Source: Candidatus Blochmanniella camponoti (GTDB lineage Bacteria; Pseudomonadota; Gammaproteobacteria; Enterobacterales; Enterobacteriaceae). Taken from it: DNA of 64,000 nt. Every line of letters starts with the position of its first letter. Position 1 is the first letter of the stretch. The position numbers and the translations under genes were made by a program. Below the pieces are notes generated by a model. It searched no databases. It was not told the DNA's origin and was given only the letters and a program-made list of their open reading frames with translations. The stretch is from positions 726,947-790,946 of the forward strand of contig NZ_CP097751.1 of the NCBI RefSeq assembly GCF_023585825.1, read 5' to 3'. Below are positions 1-11,387 of the stretch, piece after piece.

Positions 1-949
1 TCATCGCAATTTTTTTTAAACTAATTTGATGATCAGCTCGAATGACTAATCCTAACAAAGAATAATCATTATTGATATGTTTATTTTTAGCGCGTACAAT
101 TATTGTTTTTACAACTTGATGTATAGATAAATTAAACTGATTAATTAGTTCTTCTACAGAACTAATATGAGGAGCTGCTATTAATTGCATTGTTTCTACG
201 GCCGTTTTTGGTTGTATTTTGATAGGAATCACATCATTCAATAACTGGCAGTCAATTAAATTATTCTCAGGTATCATAGGAACCGCGATACTATCTTCAC
301 CATTTTCAGAATATGCTTGAAACTCATGAGACAATATTCCCCCGATTCTACCAGGTTCAGCTTGAACAACACAAAAATTTAGGCCAATACGATTAAAAAT
401 AGTGTGATATGTTTGATACATATCATTATATGTGTTCTGAAGAGATTTCTGATTGATATGAAAAGAATATCCATCTTTCATAATGAATTCTCTAGCACGT
501 ATTACTCCAGATCGAGGACGGGCTTCATCACGGTATTTAGTATGAATTTGATACACAATTAATGGAAACTGTTTATAAAGCATTGTTTCTTTACAAATAA
601 TTTCTGACACCATTTCTTCATGAGTTGGGCCTAATACAAATTCCTGATTATTACGATTTTTAAAACGCAATAATTCTGTGCCGTATCCTGTCCAACGACC
701 ACTTTTTTTCCATAATCTCGCAGGTTGAACTATCGGCATAGCTATTTCAATAGCACCAATTTTACTCATTTCTTCTCGAATAATATTTTCTATTTTCCGT
801 AACACACGTAATCCAGTGGGTAACCAAGTATAAAGACCAGATGACACTTGACGAATTAAGCCAGCTCGTAACATTAGTTGATGGCTAATTGCTTTGCAAT
901 TTTTAGGCACCTCTTTAAGAGTAGCTAATAAATATTGACTGGTACGCAT
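1..949 (-). CDS. proS: Prolyl-tRNA synthetase, N-terminal part (cut by window edge)
   Basis: Charges tRNA-Pro with proline in the cytoplasm. The minus-strand frame is open from an ATG at 949 to the window edge (316 codons), so the C-terminal half, including the anticodon-binding domain, lies outside. It begins MRTSQYLLATLKEVPKN and continues with the class II core: a motif-2 region around GPTHEEM and YRDEARPRSG, then the start of the editing (INS) domain. It aligns end to end with the N-terminal part of E. coli ProS. It is divergent from gmhB, which is also close to proS in E. coli. Identification is secure; only completeness cannot be judged. Confidence 0.95.
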   Translation of the reverse strand, partial: MRTSQYLLATLKEVPKNCKAISHQLMLRAGLIRQVSSGLYTWLPTGLRVLRKIENIIREEMSKIGAIEIAMPIVQPARLWKKSGRWTGYGTELLRFKNRNNQEFVLGPTHEEMVSEIICKETMLYKQFPLIVYQIHTKYRDEARPRSGVIRAREFIMKDGYSFHINQKSLQNTYNDMYQTYHTIFNRIGLNFCVVQAEPGRIGGILSHEFQAYSENGEDSIAVPMIPENNLIDCQLLNDVIPIKIQPKTAVETMQLIAAPHISSVEELINQFNLSIHQVVKTIIVRAKNKHINNDYSLLGLVIRADHQISLKKIAM

Positions 950-1329
950 TATTTTTGCCTGATATGAAAAAGTTTATTAGTAATAATAAAAGTAATAATA
1001 ATCGTTGTTTAAGTATATTTATAATTAAAGAATTAAATTTTTTGATTTAATACCACACTATTATAAGTACACATTTAGTATTTTTTATAAAACAATACAG
1101 TTATATATTCTAATGTGGTCTTTGTATAAATATAATATTGTTCAATAAATTTTTTATTTTATAGAAGATATCGATATTCTGATAACAATAATATATGTTA
1201 CAATAATATTGTTTTGCATTTGGCACAAAACCAATGATTGTATGCTATTATATATAATATTAATTTTTATTGTTAATATTATTTAAAAAATAAACACTTA
1301 CAATTATAACAATAAATATAAGGCTAATC
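950..1329. other. Divergent spacer proS/gmhB
   Basis: A 380-base AT-rich spacer between divergent genes. It holds a plausible extended -10 promoter for gmhB (listed separately). I see no coding remnant and no RNA gene. A short imperfect inverted repeat based on the word aataatattgtt recurs near 1130-1215 but is not convincing. Confidence 0.6.
1220..1251 (+). promoter_or_regulatory. Possible extended -10 promoter for gmhB
   Basis: TTGGCA at 1220-1225 and TGCTATTAT (extended -10) at 1243-1251. The 20-base spacer is long, but extended -10 promoters tolerate a poor -35. The predicted start is about 70 bases before the gmhB start codon. Inference from pattern only. Confidence 0.35.
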
Positions 1330-1911
1330 GTGAATAATGCTATATTTATAGACCGAGATGGCACTATTAATATTGATAAAAACTATGTGCATAATATTGA
1401 TAATTTTTTTTTCATTGATAATGTCATAGATGCAATGGCAACTTTGAAAGAAATGAATTTCTTTTTAATCATAGTTACCAATCAATCTGGAATAGCACGA
1501 GGTTTATTTACTCAAAATGACTTCTTATTGCTGACAAAATGGATGATTTCTTATTTAGGGATATATTACCATGTGTATATAGATGCTATTTATTTTTGTC
1601 CGCATCATACACAAGGAATAGTGAAAAAATTTCAACGAACTTGTTTGTGTCGCAAACCTAACCCGGGAATGTTATTGGCTGCAAAAAAACGTTTTAACAT
1701 TAACATGACTACTTCTTACATGGTAGGAGATAGTGAAAATGATATGTTAGCAGGCCAATTAGCAGGCATTGGAACTAAAGTGCTAGTATGTAGCGGTAAA
1801 AAAATAACAAAAAAAACTAAAAAAACAGCAAACTGGATTATAGAAAGTTTAGCATTTTTACCAAATATAATTAGAATACATGATTACACAAAATATACAA
1901 ATGCTTTGTAA
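1330..1911 (+). CDS. gmhB: D-glycero-beta-D-manno-heptose 1,7-bisphosphate 7-phosphatase
   Basis: Removes the 7-phosphate in ADP-heptose synthesis for the lipopolysaccharide inner core. It is a 193-residue HAD-family protein, close to the E. coli length (191). The nucleophile motif DRDGT is at residues 8-12, the HAD motif MVGDSEND at about 131-138, and the zinc-binding Cys/His cluster typical of GmhB is at C90, H92/H93, C105 and C107. The start is GTG with an aagg Shine-Dalgarno 5 bases upstream. The C-terminus is Lys/Thr-rich with long A runs. It is a single gene facing the convergent accC; a 15-bp hairpin overlaps its stop codon. It suggests that heptose-containing LPS core is still made. 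Confidence 0.93.
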   Translation: MNNAIFIDRDGTINIDKNYVHNIDNFFFIDNVIDAMATLKEMNFFLIIVTNQSGIARGLFTQNDFLLLTKWMISYLGIYYHVYIDAIYFCPHHTQGIVKKFQRTCLCRKPNPGMLLAAKKRFNINMTTSYMVGDSENDMLAGQLAGIGTKVLVCSGKKITKKTKKTANWIIESLAFLPNIIRIHDYTKYTNAL

Positions 1912-1951
1912 TTTATACTATTAATTTAATAAAATAAATAGTATAAATTAC
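1908..1951. terminator. 15-bp perfect hairpin between convergent gmhB and accC
   Basis: Perfect inverted repeat with arms 1908-1922 and 1937-1951 and a 14-base loop. It overlaps the gmhB TAA stop (1909-1911). The arm is gtaatttatactatt. The convergent position suggests a bidirectional terminator, although there is no clean U-tract and the stem is AT-rich. Confidence 0.55.
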
Positions 1952-2050
1952 ATGTTATAATTTCTCTGTTTGAGAATATATGCTGCACTCTTAATTAAAG
2001 ATCAACAATCACCTTTATATGAAAATACATATGTTTTATTTTCTAATTAT

Positions 2051-3406
2051 TTAGGTGTTAAGTTTATTTTCTAAATAATGAATATTAATTTCATTACCTT
2101 TTTGAAAGGTCTCATCGGTTACAATTTTTAATTGTAACTCAATATTGGTATTTATTCCATCAATAATTAACTCTGATAACGCATTTTTCATACGAGCAAT
2201 AGCTATATCACGTGTTTCCCCAAAGCAAATTAATTTTCCTATCATTGCATCATAATAAGGCGGCACCGAGTAGCCAGAATAAATATGAGACTCCCAACGC
2301 ACACCTAATCCTCCAGGAGCGTGGAACCTAGTAATACACCCTGAACTAGGTATAAAGTTATGAGGATCTTCAGCATTAATGCGGCATTCTATAGCATGTC
2401 CTTCAGATTTAACTGAATCTTGTGTAATGTCTAACGTATATCCAGAAGCAATTCTTAACTGCTCTCTAATGAGATCTATCCCGGTAATCATTTCTGTAAT
2501 CGGATGTTCCACTTGGATACGAGTATTCATTTCAATGAAAAAGAATTCATTATTCTCATATAAAAATTCAAATGTACCTACCCCACGATATCCAATTTTG
2601 TAACAAACCTTTACACAACTCTCTCCTATATATTTCCGCATTGCAGAGCTAATACCTAACGCAGGACTCTCTTCTACTATCTTTTGATGTTTTCTTTGTA
2701 CAGAACAATCACGTTCTGTCAAATAAATTATATTGCCTTTTCCATCAGATAATACTTGTATTTCTATATGCCTAGGATGTGCCAAGTATTGTTCTGCATA
2801 AATAGTATCATTATTAAACGTGTTTTTTGCTTCTGCTCGTATCATGCGTATAGCATCTTGTAAATCTGATTCTTTTTTAACTACACACATGCCACGTCCT
2901 CCTCCTCCATGAGCAGATTTTATGATAATTGGATAATTAATGTGTAAATTTTGATATGAAAAATTACAAATTTTGTTATTTATGTTTTTATTCAGTTCAT
3001 AATCCCAACCGGGAACAGTCATTATTCCTGATTCTTTCATAATAGCTATAGCAGATATTTTATTTCCCATTAAACGAATAGTTTCTGAACGTGGCCCAAT
3101 AAAAACAAAACCGGAACGTTCAACTTGTTCTGCAAAGTCAGCGTTTTCTGATAAAAATCCATAACCAGGATGAATTCCTGATGATCCAGTAATTTCTGCA
3201 GCTGAAATAATAGCTGGAATATTTAAATAACTATGTATTGCAGGAGGAGGTCCTATACAAACAGTTTCATCGGCCAACAACACGTGTTTCAAATCACGAT
3301 CTATAGTTGAATGCACAGCCACTGTTTTTATCCCTAATTCTTTACATGCACGCAAAATGCGCAACGCTATTTCTCCTCTATTTGCAATGACAATTTTTTC
3401 TAACAT
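2051..3406 (-). CDS. accC: Acetyl-CoA carboxylase, biotin carboxylase subunit
   Basis: Carboxylates the biotin carried by AccB with ATP and bicarbonate, the first step of fatty-acid synthesis. The 451-residue product matches E. coli AccC (449). It starts [18 protein letters not shown]. An in-frame GTG/ATG start further upstream (3469) would overlap accB by about 50 bases and has no homologous sequence, so the ATG at 3406, preceded by a cgagaa ribosome site, is chosen. The ATP-grasp glycine loop (GGGGRGM, about residue 165), the [12 protein letters not shown] region and the [11 protein letters not shown] catalytic loop are intact. It lies 10 bases after accB, in the operon aroQ-accB-accC. No damage seen. 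Confidence 0.96.
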   Translation of the reverse strand: MLEKIVIANRGEIALRILRACKELGIKTVAVHSTIDRDLKHVLLADETVCIGPPPAIHSYLNIPAIISAAEITGSSGIHPGYGFLSENADFAEQVERSGFVFIGPRSETIRLMGNKISAIAIMKESGIMTVPGWDYELNKNINNKICNFSYQNLHINYPIIIKSAHGGGGRGMCVVKKESDLQDAIRMIRAEAKNTFNNDTIYAEQYLAHPRHIEIQVLSDGKGNIIYLTERDCSVQRKHQKIVEESPALGISSAMRKYIGESCVKVCYKIGYRGVGTFEFLYENNEFFFIEMNTRIQVEHPITEMITGIDLIREQLRIASGYTLDITQDSVKSEGHAIECRINAEDPHNFIPSSGCITRFHAPGGLGVRWESHIYSGYSVPPYYDAMIGKLICFGETRDIAIARMKNALSELIIDGINTNIELQLKIVTDETFQKGNEINIHYLENKLNT

Positions 3407-3416
3407 GTTGTTCTCG

Positions 3417-3869
3417 TTATTCGATGATAAGTAATGGCTCATTAAATTCGACTGGTTGACCGTTATCAATCAAAATTGCTTTAACTACACCTGATTTATC
3501 TGATTGAATTTGATTCATCACTTTCATAGCTTCAACAATACATAAAGTATCCCCAACCTCAACCGTTTGACCTATTGATACAAATGGATTAGAATCTGAA
3601 CTAGAAGCAATGTAAAAGATGCCTACCATTGGAGAACGTATAACATGTCCATTATCTATTAATTTAACATTTTCATAATGTGTTTCTGTATTTGAAATAG
3701 AGACTGGTGTTTCCGATTCTTTTGTCGTAGGCAACCGCGTTGAGTTAGACGATGTTTTAGATGTAGAACGAGTAATACGTACTATTTTATTTCCTTCAGA
3801 AATTTCTAACTTAGATATATTTGATTCTTCAATCAATGTAATTAATTTTTTTATTTTACGAATATCCAT
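3417..3869 (-). CDS. accB: Acetyl-CoA carboxylase, biotin carboxyl carrier protein
   Basis: Carries the biotin that shuttles CO2 between AccC and the AccAD carboxyltransferase. It has 150 residues (E. coli 156). The N-terminal helix ([16 protein letters not shown]) is followed by a Ser/Thr-rich linker (about residues 35-65) in place of the usual Ala/Pro linker, then the biotinyl domain. The biotinylation motif EAMKVM is at 113-118 with the modified lysine at K116, and the 'thumb' region precedes it. It is the middle gene of aroQ-accB-accC, 20 bases after aroQ. Linker composition is the only unusual part and fits AT-biased evolution. Confidence 0.96.
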   Translation of the reverse strand: MDIRKIKKLITLIEESNISKLEISEGNKIVRITRSTSKTSSNSTRLPTTKESETPVSISNTETHYENVKLIDNGHVIRSPMVGIFYIASSSDSNPFVSIGQTVEVGDTLCIVEAMKVMNQIQSDKSGVVKAILIDNGQPVEFNEPLLIIE

Positions 3870-3889
3870 AACAAAACCTTGTATATCTA

Positions 3890-4348
3890 TTACTCATTAA
3901 TCTTTTTGGATAAATATTTATATGCCATATGTAAAGCACAATGATATCCGTATACTCCAAATCCACAAATAACACCAAGCGCGATATCAGACAAATACGA
4001 ACGATATCGAAATTTTTCTCGGATATATATATTAGAAAGATGAATTTCGATAAAAGCAATATTCACGGATAAAAATGCATCTCGCAACGCTATGCTAGTA
4101 TGAGTAAAAGCTGCGGGGTTAATTATGATGAAATTCGCATTTTTGTAACTTTTATGTATACATGCAATCAATTCATGTTCTGCATTGGATTGAAAGTGAT
4201 CCATATGCATACCTAAAGATTCAGAGGTTTTATACAAATTTGCCACAACATCAGATAAAGCCTCACATCCATATATATGTGGTTCACGTGTGCCTAATAA
4301 ATTTAAATTAGGTCCATTTATCAATAAAATACGAAATGTATTTTCCAT
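3890..4348 (-). CDS. aroQ: 3-dehydroquinate dehydratase, type II
   Basis: Converts 3-dehydroquinate to 3-dehydroshikimate in the shikimate pathway. The 152-residue protein has the type II flavodoxin-like fold: [17 protein letters not shown] at 11-27 with catalytic R21 and Y26, INPAAFTH at 76-83, and EIHLSN with H103. E. coli K-12 uses the unrelated type I enzyme AroD, but many other gammaproteobacteria carry aroQ directly before accB-accC, as here. It is the first gene of that operon, with a gatgagga ribosome site. It is needed if the symbiont makes aromatic amino acids for its host. Secure call. Confidence 0.95.
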   Translation of the reverse strand: MENTFRILLINGPNLNLLGTREPHIYGCEALSDVVANLYKTSESLGMHMDHFQSNAEHELIACIHKSYKNANFIIINPAAFTHTSIALRDAFLSVNIAFIEIHLSNIYIREKFRYRSYLSDIALGVICGFGVYGYHCALHMAYKYLSKKINE

Positions 4349-4439
4349 GATATTTAAATATCCTCATCAATATAACATATAGTATAGAATTGTAACTCAT
4401 GCATATCATTATTATTTAATATTTAACGAGTGTTTGCCT

Positions 4440-4480
4440 ATATATTATGAACAAGAAAAAATTTCTTGTTCATAATATAT
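4440..4480. repeat. 19-bp perfect inverted repeat
   Basis: Arms 4440-4458 and 4462-4480 are perfect complements with a 3-base loop (aaa). The element lies about 90 bases upstream of aroQ and 560 upstream of mreB, so it ends neither gene. Function unknown. Confidence 0.8.
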
Positions 4481-4743
4481 TTTATAGAAAAATCATCATA
4501 ATTACATAATGTATGTATTTAACTATTTTATAGTTAAAGACTAACGACACTAATATTACATGACTGTATGTACATTTTAACTTTTTATTAATCAAAATAA
4601 CTATTATGCGCAATATTAACGTAATAAACAATTTCTTTTTTAATGCCATTATTATAATATTGAACTACAATTTTTTCAATAAAACAGGTAGTCGTAATCT
4701 TTCTATACTAATAGAAAGTATCTAAAATAATATTATTATTATG

Positions 4744-4772
4744 GTATACTATGTATACTATACATAGTATAC
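4744..4772. repeat. 13-bp palindrome in a gtatac/catagtata repeat patch
   Basis: Arms gtatactatgtat (4744-4756) and atacatagtatac (4760-4772) with loop act. The right arm is partly duplicated in tandem (atacatagtat, about 4760-4780). Could be a binding site or a byproduct of slippage; I cannot tell which. Confidence 0.65.
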
Positions 4773-5033
4773 ATAGTATATATTTGTAATATATATAATT
4801 ATATTCGTCATGTAATACGTTTATATTATGTATAATAATATAAACATTTTTATGTAGTTAATATCTTAATTTTTATATTAAATAAATACAAAATATTAAA
4901 TAATATGTAATGTTTTAAACACAATAATTTAAAATACGTTCAGTGATATTGCGTAATCATTTTATTTTATTGTTTTTCGAGAGGATTTAATGAAGAATGA
5001 ATAATTTAAAGAAAAATTATAATACTATTCTAG

Positions 5034-6083
<1,050 letters not shown>

Positions 6084-6198
6084 TTTAAGTGCTATAAAAT
6101 AATTTTTATAATTTTAAGTTGATAAAATCATATAAATTAAAATGAGTTCCTTTTGTAATATATATTAATTAATATTTTTAAACTCAAGGTATCTTTCC

Positions 6199-7014
6199 AT
6201 GTATAGCGCTATAAGTAATAAATTTCCTTATTTAGAATTACGTTTGTTTTTGGCAATAATAATGTCTGTTATTATTATGATTGCTGATGGAAAATTAAAT
6301 ATGTTTTTAAAATTAAGAAGTTACATAGATAATTCTGTTTATTTGTTTTATTATTTATGCGATAAGTCGCGTAATATATACGATTATACTACAAAAGTGT
6401 TCGAAGGGTATAATGAATTAATATTGGAAAATAATACATTGCGTCAAGAGTTATTTTTAAAAAACAGTGAATTATTATTAATAGATCAGTATAAACGTGA
6501 AAATTGCAAGTTACATGAATTACTTAATTCTCCTTTGTGTTACGACAAACGAAAAATAATTGCTAGAATTCTTTTTGTTAACGCAGATTCATACGGTAAC
6601 AAAGTTACAATAAATCAAGGAAAGAATAATAATATCTACATTGGTCAACCAGTTATTACTGATGCAGGAATAATTGGACAAGTCATTTCTACCAGTACAC
6701 TTAGTAGCCGTGTCATGTTAATTTGCGATCCTGAACATGCTTTACCGGTACAAATAAAGCGTAATAATATGCGTTTTATTTTAATGGGCTGTGGGTATGG
6801 TGCAGATTTGCGTGCAGAATATCCAGGATATCTGGATGTGTGTGTTGGTGATATGTTAATAACATCTGGATTAGATGGTCGTTTCCCGGAAGGATATCCA
6901 GTAGCAATAGTGTCTAATATAATAGTAGATTCAGAACAAGATTCAACTATCATTCAAGCACATCCAACGGTTAAATTACAATCTTTATGTTATGCAATAT
7001 TAATTTGGGAATAG
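6199..7014 (+). CDS. mreC: Rod shape-determining protein MreC
   Basis: Bitopic membrane protein that links MreB filaments to periplasmic wall enzymes. It has 271 residues against 367 in E. coli; the loss is at the C-terminus, beyond the conserved beta domains. One membrane segment is seen at about residues 13-30 (LELRLFLAIIMSVIIMIADG), then a coiled-coil stretch (about 65-105: NELILENNTLRQELFLKNSE) and the MreC core with NQGKNNNIYIGQPVITDAGIIGQV and DPEHALPVQ. It has an aaggt ribosome site. Function is probably kept because the missing tail is variable and poorly conserved in the family. Confidence 0.93.
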   Translation: MYSAISNKFPYLELRLFLAIIMSVIIMIADGKLNMFLKLRSYIDNSVYLFYYLCDKSRNIYDYTTKVFEGYNELILENNTLRQELFLKNSELLLIDQYKRENCKLHELLNSPLCYDKRKIIARILFVNADSYGNKVTINQGKNNNIYIGQPVITDAGIIGQVISTSTLSSRVMLICDPEHALPVQIKRNNMRFILMGCGYGADLRAEYPGYLDVCVGDMLITSGLDGRFPEGYPVAIVSNIIVDSEQDSTIIQAHPTVKLQSLCYAILIWE

Positions 7015-7127
7015 TTCTGAAAATTAATATTCATGTTTATTTATTAAATCTATTATTAACAATAATAATATATATATAAATATGTTATTAAATATAATTA
7101 TATTTACAATATAAATAACTTGAAAAA

Positions 7128-7607
7128 ATGCGCAATAAATTCAACAATTATAAATTGTGGGTAGTATACAGTTCCTTTATAATTGCAATTTTTTTACAAA
7201 TTATTCCATTTTATCCTCGAATATGGAATGTGCATCCGTCCTGGACAATGATATTGTTAATTCGTTGGATTACGATACTTCCAAATCAGGTAAACATTGG
7301 TACTGGATTTACTTTAGGATTAATAATCGATACTATACTAGGCTCTACTTTAGGAATGCACTCTTTGTCTTTAAGTATACTTGCCTATTTAGTAAGCCGA
7401 AACATTTATTTTTTTAGATACATGCCTATTTGGCAACAATCTTTTATTATTATATTTTTTTCGTTCATTAATCAAAGTATTGTATTTTTAATAAAATCTT
7501 TGATAACCAAAGTTTTATGTACACCAGAAATGTTTTGGAACTGCCTATTAGATGGCGGAACATGGCCATTTTTAGTTCTTTTAATACGTAAAATTCATCG
7601 AAACTAA
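7128..7607 (+). CDS. mreD: Rod shape-determining membrane protein MreD
   Basis: Small integral membrane partner of MreC in the elongation complex. It has 159 residues (E. coli 162) with about five hydrophobic segments. The family's PFYPRIWNVHPSWTMILLIRWITILPNQVNIGTGF region is recognisable near residues 27-60 (quoted here only by its short words PSW, ILLIRW, NIGTGF). It lies 113 bases after mreC in mreBCD. A weak hairpin follows the stop. Confidence 0.9.
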   Translation: MRNKFNNYKLWVVYSSFIIAIFLQIIPFYPRIWNVHPSWTMILLIRWITILPNQVNIGTGFTLGLIIDTILGSTLGMHSLSLSILAYLVSRNIYFFRYMPIWQQSFIIIFFSFINQSIVFLIKSLITKVLCTPEMFWNCLLDGGTWPFLVLLIRKIHRN

Positions 7608-7942
7608 TCAATAATTGATGATTTTTAAAATACTAATAGTAATAATTAACATCGAATAATTATTTCAGTTGAATAAATATAAATGTGTATAAACTTATAA
7701 AAAATTAAAATTACTATCAACAATACTATTTAAGTAATGTCATAAAAATGTTAAATAGAAACTAAACATCGTATTTTTGCTATAAAAAGAGAATCACTAC
7801 AGTAAAATAAATATAAATCTTTAATTGATTTAACGAATTATAAGCGCTATCTTACTAAGATCATGTAATTAAAAATATATATATGTGTATGCACGTGCGT
7901 AAAAAATAATAAAACTGATAAAGTATTTAATTTAGTATAAGT

Positions 7943-7966
7943 ATACTGAAAAATCAGTATGTTTTT
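7943..7966 (+). terminator. Small intrinsic-terminator-like hairpin
   Basis: Stem atactga (7943-7949) / tcagtat (7954-7960), loop aaaa, then gttttt. It is about 340 bases after mreD, so the mreBCD transcript would have a long 3' tail. Confidence 0.4.
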
Positions 7967-8084
7967 AATGATTTGAAAGTATTTCAAACTAAAATAAAAC
8001 GAGAATATTATAACATATATCAATATTAAATAAAACTTAAATGAAAACATATAAAATTATTAAAAGTACATATTTTAAAAATTC

Positions 8085-8114
8085 TTGCCAAATTGGCGGG
8101 GTACATACTAATAT
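8085..8114 (+). promoter_or_regulatory. Possible sigma-70 promoter of tldD
   Basis: TTGCCA at 8085-8090, 18-base spacer, TAATAT at 8109-8114. The predicted start would leave a leader of about 15 bases before the tldD ATG at 8136, which has a good gagg site. Confidence 0.4.
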
Positions 8115-8135
8115 CATATTTTAAATAGAGGTTAT

Positions 8136-9596
8136 ATGAACTTAGATTTTGTGATTGAAAGACTGCTCACACCTAATAATTTACAACATAATGATCTTTT
8201 ATCTTTATTAGATATGACAGAAAAATTTCAAATAGATTACTCAGATCTATATTTTCAATCATGCTGTCATGAAACATGGGCTCTTGAAGATAGCATCATT
8301 AAATCTGGCTCCTACACCATAGATCAGGGTGCTGGTGCGCGAGTAATCATAGGCGAACAAACTGGATTTGCTTACACTGACCAATTAACTCTAGATTCAT
8401 TGATGCGTAGCATGAGAGCTGCTACTAGCATTACAAACGAACGTCATTGCAATAACAATATTACTGTTAATTTAAAGAAGCATAAAGATATTTATCCTAC
8501 TGCATATTCCTACATGAATCCACTGTCTAATATATCTAAAGAAGAAAAAATTGGACTATTAATGAGAATAGACAAAATAGCACGTGCCACTGATTCTAGA
8601 GTACAAAAAGTTCATGCTAATTTATCAGGTGTTTACGAGCAAATTTTAGTAGCAGCTACAGATGGTACTTTATCCGCAGATGTTCGACCGTTAGTACGTT
8701 TATCTATATTAGTGCAATCGGAACAAAATGGAAAAAGAGAACAAGGAATAAGTGGTGGTGGTGGGCGATTTGGGTACGATTTTTTTTTAGATACTATTGC
8801 AGAAGGAGAAATTCGAGCCGATTGTTGGGCTAAAGATGCTGTTCAAATGAGTTTAATTAATCTTGAAGCTGTAGCAGCTCCAGCAGGAACTATGACAGTA
8901 GTTTTGGGATCAGGTTGGCCTGGTATTTTATTACATGAAGCGGTAGGCCATGGTCTAGAAGGAGATTTTAATAGAAGAGGTAGTTCGGTATTTTCTAACA
9001 AAATCGGAAAAATAGTAGCTTCCGAATTATGTACAATAGTAGATGATGCTACACTGAAGGGATCACGTGGATCATTAACTATTGATGATGAAGGAATGCC
9101 TGGTCAATGTAATATTTTAATTAAAAATGGTATCTTACAAGGATACATGCAGGATAAATTAAATGCTAAACTAATGGGATGTACCTCGACAGGAAACGGT
9201 AGACGAGAATCATATGCTTCTTTACCTATGCCGCGTATGACTAATACTTATATGTTGCCAGGTCAATCGACCCCAGAAGAAATTATCAACAGTGTAGATT
9301 ATGGAGTATATGCTTCGAATTTTAGCGGAGGACAAGTAGATATTACATCGGGCAAGTTTGTTTTTTCTGCATCTGAAGCTTTCCTAATAGAAAAAGGTCG
9401 TATCACCAAATCTATAAAAGGAGCTACTTTAATAGGATCAGGCATCGAAATCATGAAAAGTGTTTCCATGGTTGGAAACGATCTATCCTTAGATAAAGGA
9501 GTAGGCACGTGCATAAAAAACGGACAAAACATACCAGTTAGCGTCGGTCAACCAACAATAAAATTAAATAATATCACTATTGGAGGTACTAATTAA
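8136..9596 (+). CDS. tldD: Metalloprotease TldD
   Basis: Catalytic half of the TldD/TldE (PmbA) heterodimeric zinc protease, which degrades unfolded peptides and in E. coli matures microcin B17 and clears the CcdA antitoxin. It has 486 residues (E. coli 481). The zinc motif HEAVGH is intact at H267-H272, followed by [12 protein letters not shown]. The N-terminal domain with the GAGARV strand is conserved. The ribosome site is agagg. Its partner pmbA lies 450 bases downstream, whereas the two genes are far apart in E. coli. Cytoplasmic. Confidence 0.95.
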   Translation: MNLDFVIERLLTPNNLQHNDLLSLLDMTEKFQIDYSDLYFQSCCHETWALEDSIIKSGSYTIDQGAGARVIIGEQTGFAYTDQLTLDSLMRSMRAATSITNERHCNNNITVNLKKHKDIYPTAYSYMNPLSNISKEEKIGLLMRIDKIARATDSRVQKVHANLSGVYEQILVAATDGTLSADVRPLVRLSILVQSEQNGKREQGISGGGGRFGYDFFLDTIAEGEIRADCWAKDAVQMSLINLEAVAAPAGTMTVVLGSGWPGILLHEAVGHGLEGDFNRRGSSVFSNKIGKIVASELCTIVDDATLKGSRGSLTIDDEGMPGQCNILIKNGILQGYMQDKLNAKLMGCTSTGNGRRESYASLPMPRMTNTYMLPGQSTPEEIINSVDYGVYASNFSGGQVDITSGKFVFSASEAFLIEKGRITKSIKGATLIGSGIEIMKSVSMVGNDLSLDKGVGTCIKNGQNIPVSVGQPTIKLNNITIGGTN

Positions 9597-10046
9597 TTCA
9601 ATTGTATGCATAATATATGCCCATAGAATTAAATAATGAAAATCAAATAATAATGTAATTACATTAAATATTATTTTTATAATATATGTGAGTTTTGACT
9701 GTAAAAAAATATATATACTACATATAGTATATATTACTAATAGTAATTTACATGTTTGAAATCAAGCATAGACATATGATTATATAATCATGTTTTCATC
9801 TCATTTCTCATATTTCAGGAAATATTAAGTTCCATGGTATTGCTTACATTTGTATTGTTAATTATTATTAAATACTACATTTAGGATAATTTTTTTAATT
9901 AGTGAATTTTTTGTTAATTAAAAAACAAATTTTTATTTTTTATTTCATGATGTATATTTATTAACATCAGTAACTGATGTTAATAAATATAATCCATATT
10001 AGGAGACGTTTATATTAATTAGAAATTCTTATTACAGGAGGATAAG
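9597..10046. other. Spacer tldD/pmbA with 19-bp palindrome
   Basis: 450 bases, AT-rich, no coding potential seen. Its one clear structure is the near-perfect palindrome at 9953-9991, 55 bases before pmbA. Confidence 0.6.
9953..9991. repeat. 19-bp perfect inverted repeat upstream of pmbA
   Basis: Arms 9953-9971 and 9973-9991 are perfect complements around a single central base (9972). The core reads catcagtaactgatg. In RNA it would fold into a long hairpin. It could end tldD transcription (about 360 bases after its stop) or bind a protein; there is no U-tract after it. Confidence 0.8.
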
Positions 10047-11387
10047 ATGAATGACATAGATGACGTGATACAACAACGGAATTTTTTAGAAAATATAGTA
10101 AATCAAACATTAAATTTAGCACATGCATATTCAAATGAAGTGGAAGTTTCAGTAGTTAAAACCACAGGAATTACAGTCAGTACTCGTTACGGAAAACTTG
10201 AGAATGTAGAATTTAATAATCGCGGTATCTTAGATATAACTATATTTCGTCAACAACGAAAAGGTAATGCTCTTTCGAATGATTTAAATAAGAAAACAAT
10301 AAATCGTACTGTGGAAGCTGCAGCAGATATAGCATCTTATACCTCTCCAGACCCATATTCTGGAATTGCCGATAAAGAACTATTAGCATTTAATTCTATG
10401 AATCTTGATCTATTTCATCCAATTAGTTTAGATACTAAATTAGGAGTGACCCTAGCATCTATAGCAGAAGAAACAGCATTAAAATATGATAAACGTATAA
10501 TTTATACTGAAGGAGGTAGATTTAGCAGTTATTTTACCACTAAAGTTTTTGGGAATAGTCATGGTATGTTACAAAGTTACACTAGTAGTCAACATTCTTT
10601 ATGTTGCGGTGTGATTGCTGCAAGCAATGATATTATGGAACAAAATTATGCATATACGTTAAGTCGTGCATTTGATGATTTACGTTCACCAGAATGGGTT
10701 GGACAAGAATGTGCTCAACGCGCTCTAAGTCATTTAAATCCTAAAAAATTAAAAACAATGGAATCTCCGGTATTATTCTCTGCAGAAGTAGCTACAAGTT
10801 TATTCCACCATTTAGCAAGTGCTATTCATGGGGATAATGTATTTCGTAAATCTACTTTTTTATTAAATGATCTGAAGAAAAAAATTTTTCCTTCTTGGAT
10901 ATCAATTAAAGAACGCCCGCACGTATTAAAAGGATTGGGCTCAGCTCCATTTGATAGAGAAGGGGTACAAACTTTAAATCGTACTATTGTAGAAGATGGC
11001 ATATTAAATAGTTGGATTTTAAACAGTTATTCTGCACGTAAAATGGGACTCAAAAACACTGGACATGCTGATGGCATCTATAATTGGTATATTAGTTATC
11101 AAAATTTAAGTTTTATGGAATTAATTAAAAATATGCGACGCGGTCTTGTTGTTACTAATATAATGGGGCAAGGAATTAATATTACTACCGGAGATTATTC
11201 ACGTGGAGTAGCTGGTTTTTGGGTAGAAAACGGCGATATTCAATATCCAGTAAATGAAATTGCTATTGCTGGTAATCTAAAAGATATGTTTTATAATATT
11301 GATGCTATTGGACACGATATTGAAACACGTAATCATATTCATTGTGGATCCGTTTTAATATCTTCTATGAAAATAGCAGGTATTTAA
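10047..11387 (+). CDS. pmbA: Metalloprotease subunit PmbA (TldE)
   Basis: Non-metal-binding partner of TldD; the two form one peptidase. It has 446 residues (E. coli 450). It shares the TldD/PmbA fold and lacks the HExxxH motif, as expected of TldE. Recognisable blocks are [14 protein letters not shown] (about 290-305), the NTGHADG region and the C-terminal [17 protein letters not shown]. It has a very good ribosome site (caggagg). Retention of both subunits side by side argues that the peptidase matters in this reduced genome, perhaps for general peptide turnover alongside Lon. Confidence 0.95.
   Translation: MNDIDDVIQQRNFLENIVNQTLNLAHAYSNEVEVSVVKTTGITVSTRYGKLENVEFNNRGILDITIFRQQRKGNALSNDLNKKTINRTVEAAADIASYTSPDPYSGIADKELLAFNSMNLDLFHPISLDTKLGVTLASIAEETALKYDKRIIYTEGGRFSSYFTTKVFGNSHGMLQSYTSSQHSLCCGVIAASNDIMEQNYAYTLSRAFDDLRSPEWVGQECAQRALSHLNPKKLKTMESPVLFSAEVATSLFHHLASAIHGDNVFRKSTFLLNDLKKKIFPSWISIKERPHVLKGLGSAPFDREGVQTLNRTIVEDGILNSWILNSYSARKMGLKNTGHADGIYNWYISYQNLSFMELIKNMRRGLVVTNIMGQGINITTGDYSRGVAGFWVENGDIQYPVNEIAIAGNLKDMFYNIDAIGHDIETRNHIHCGSVLISSMKIAGI

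Larger units (their letters stand above)
7608..8135. other. Spacer mreD/tldD
   Basis: 528 AT-rich bases where E. coli has maf-2 (yhdE), rng and yhdP between mreD and tldD. I see no readable remnant of these. It contains a small terminator-like hairpin (7943-7966) and a possible tldD promoter (8085-8114). A minus-strand open frame at 7847-8050 encodes only low-complexity Phe/Ile/Tyr and is not believed. Confidence 0.6.

Noticed and set aside
3407-3469. Longer AccC start
   Set aside because: Overlaps accB coding sequence and adds residues without a counterpart in AccC; ATG 3406 has its own ribosome site and matches the family start.
7847-8050. Minus-strand 67-codon frame upstream of tldD
   Set aside because: Phe/Ile/Tyr-rich random-like sequence, no homology recognised, overlaps a likely terminator.
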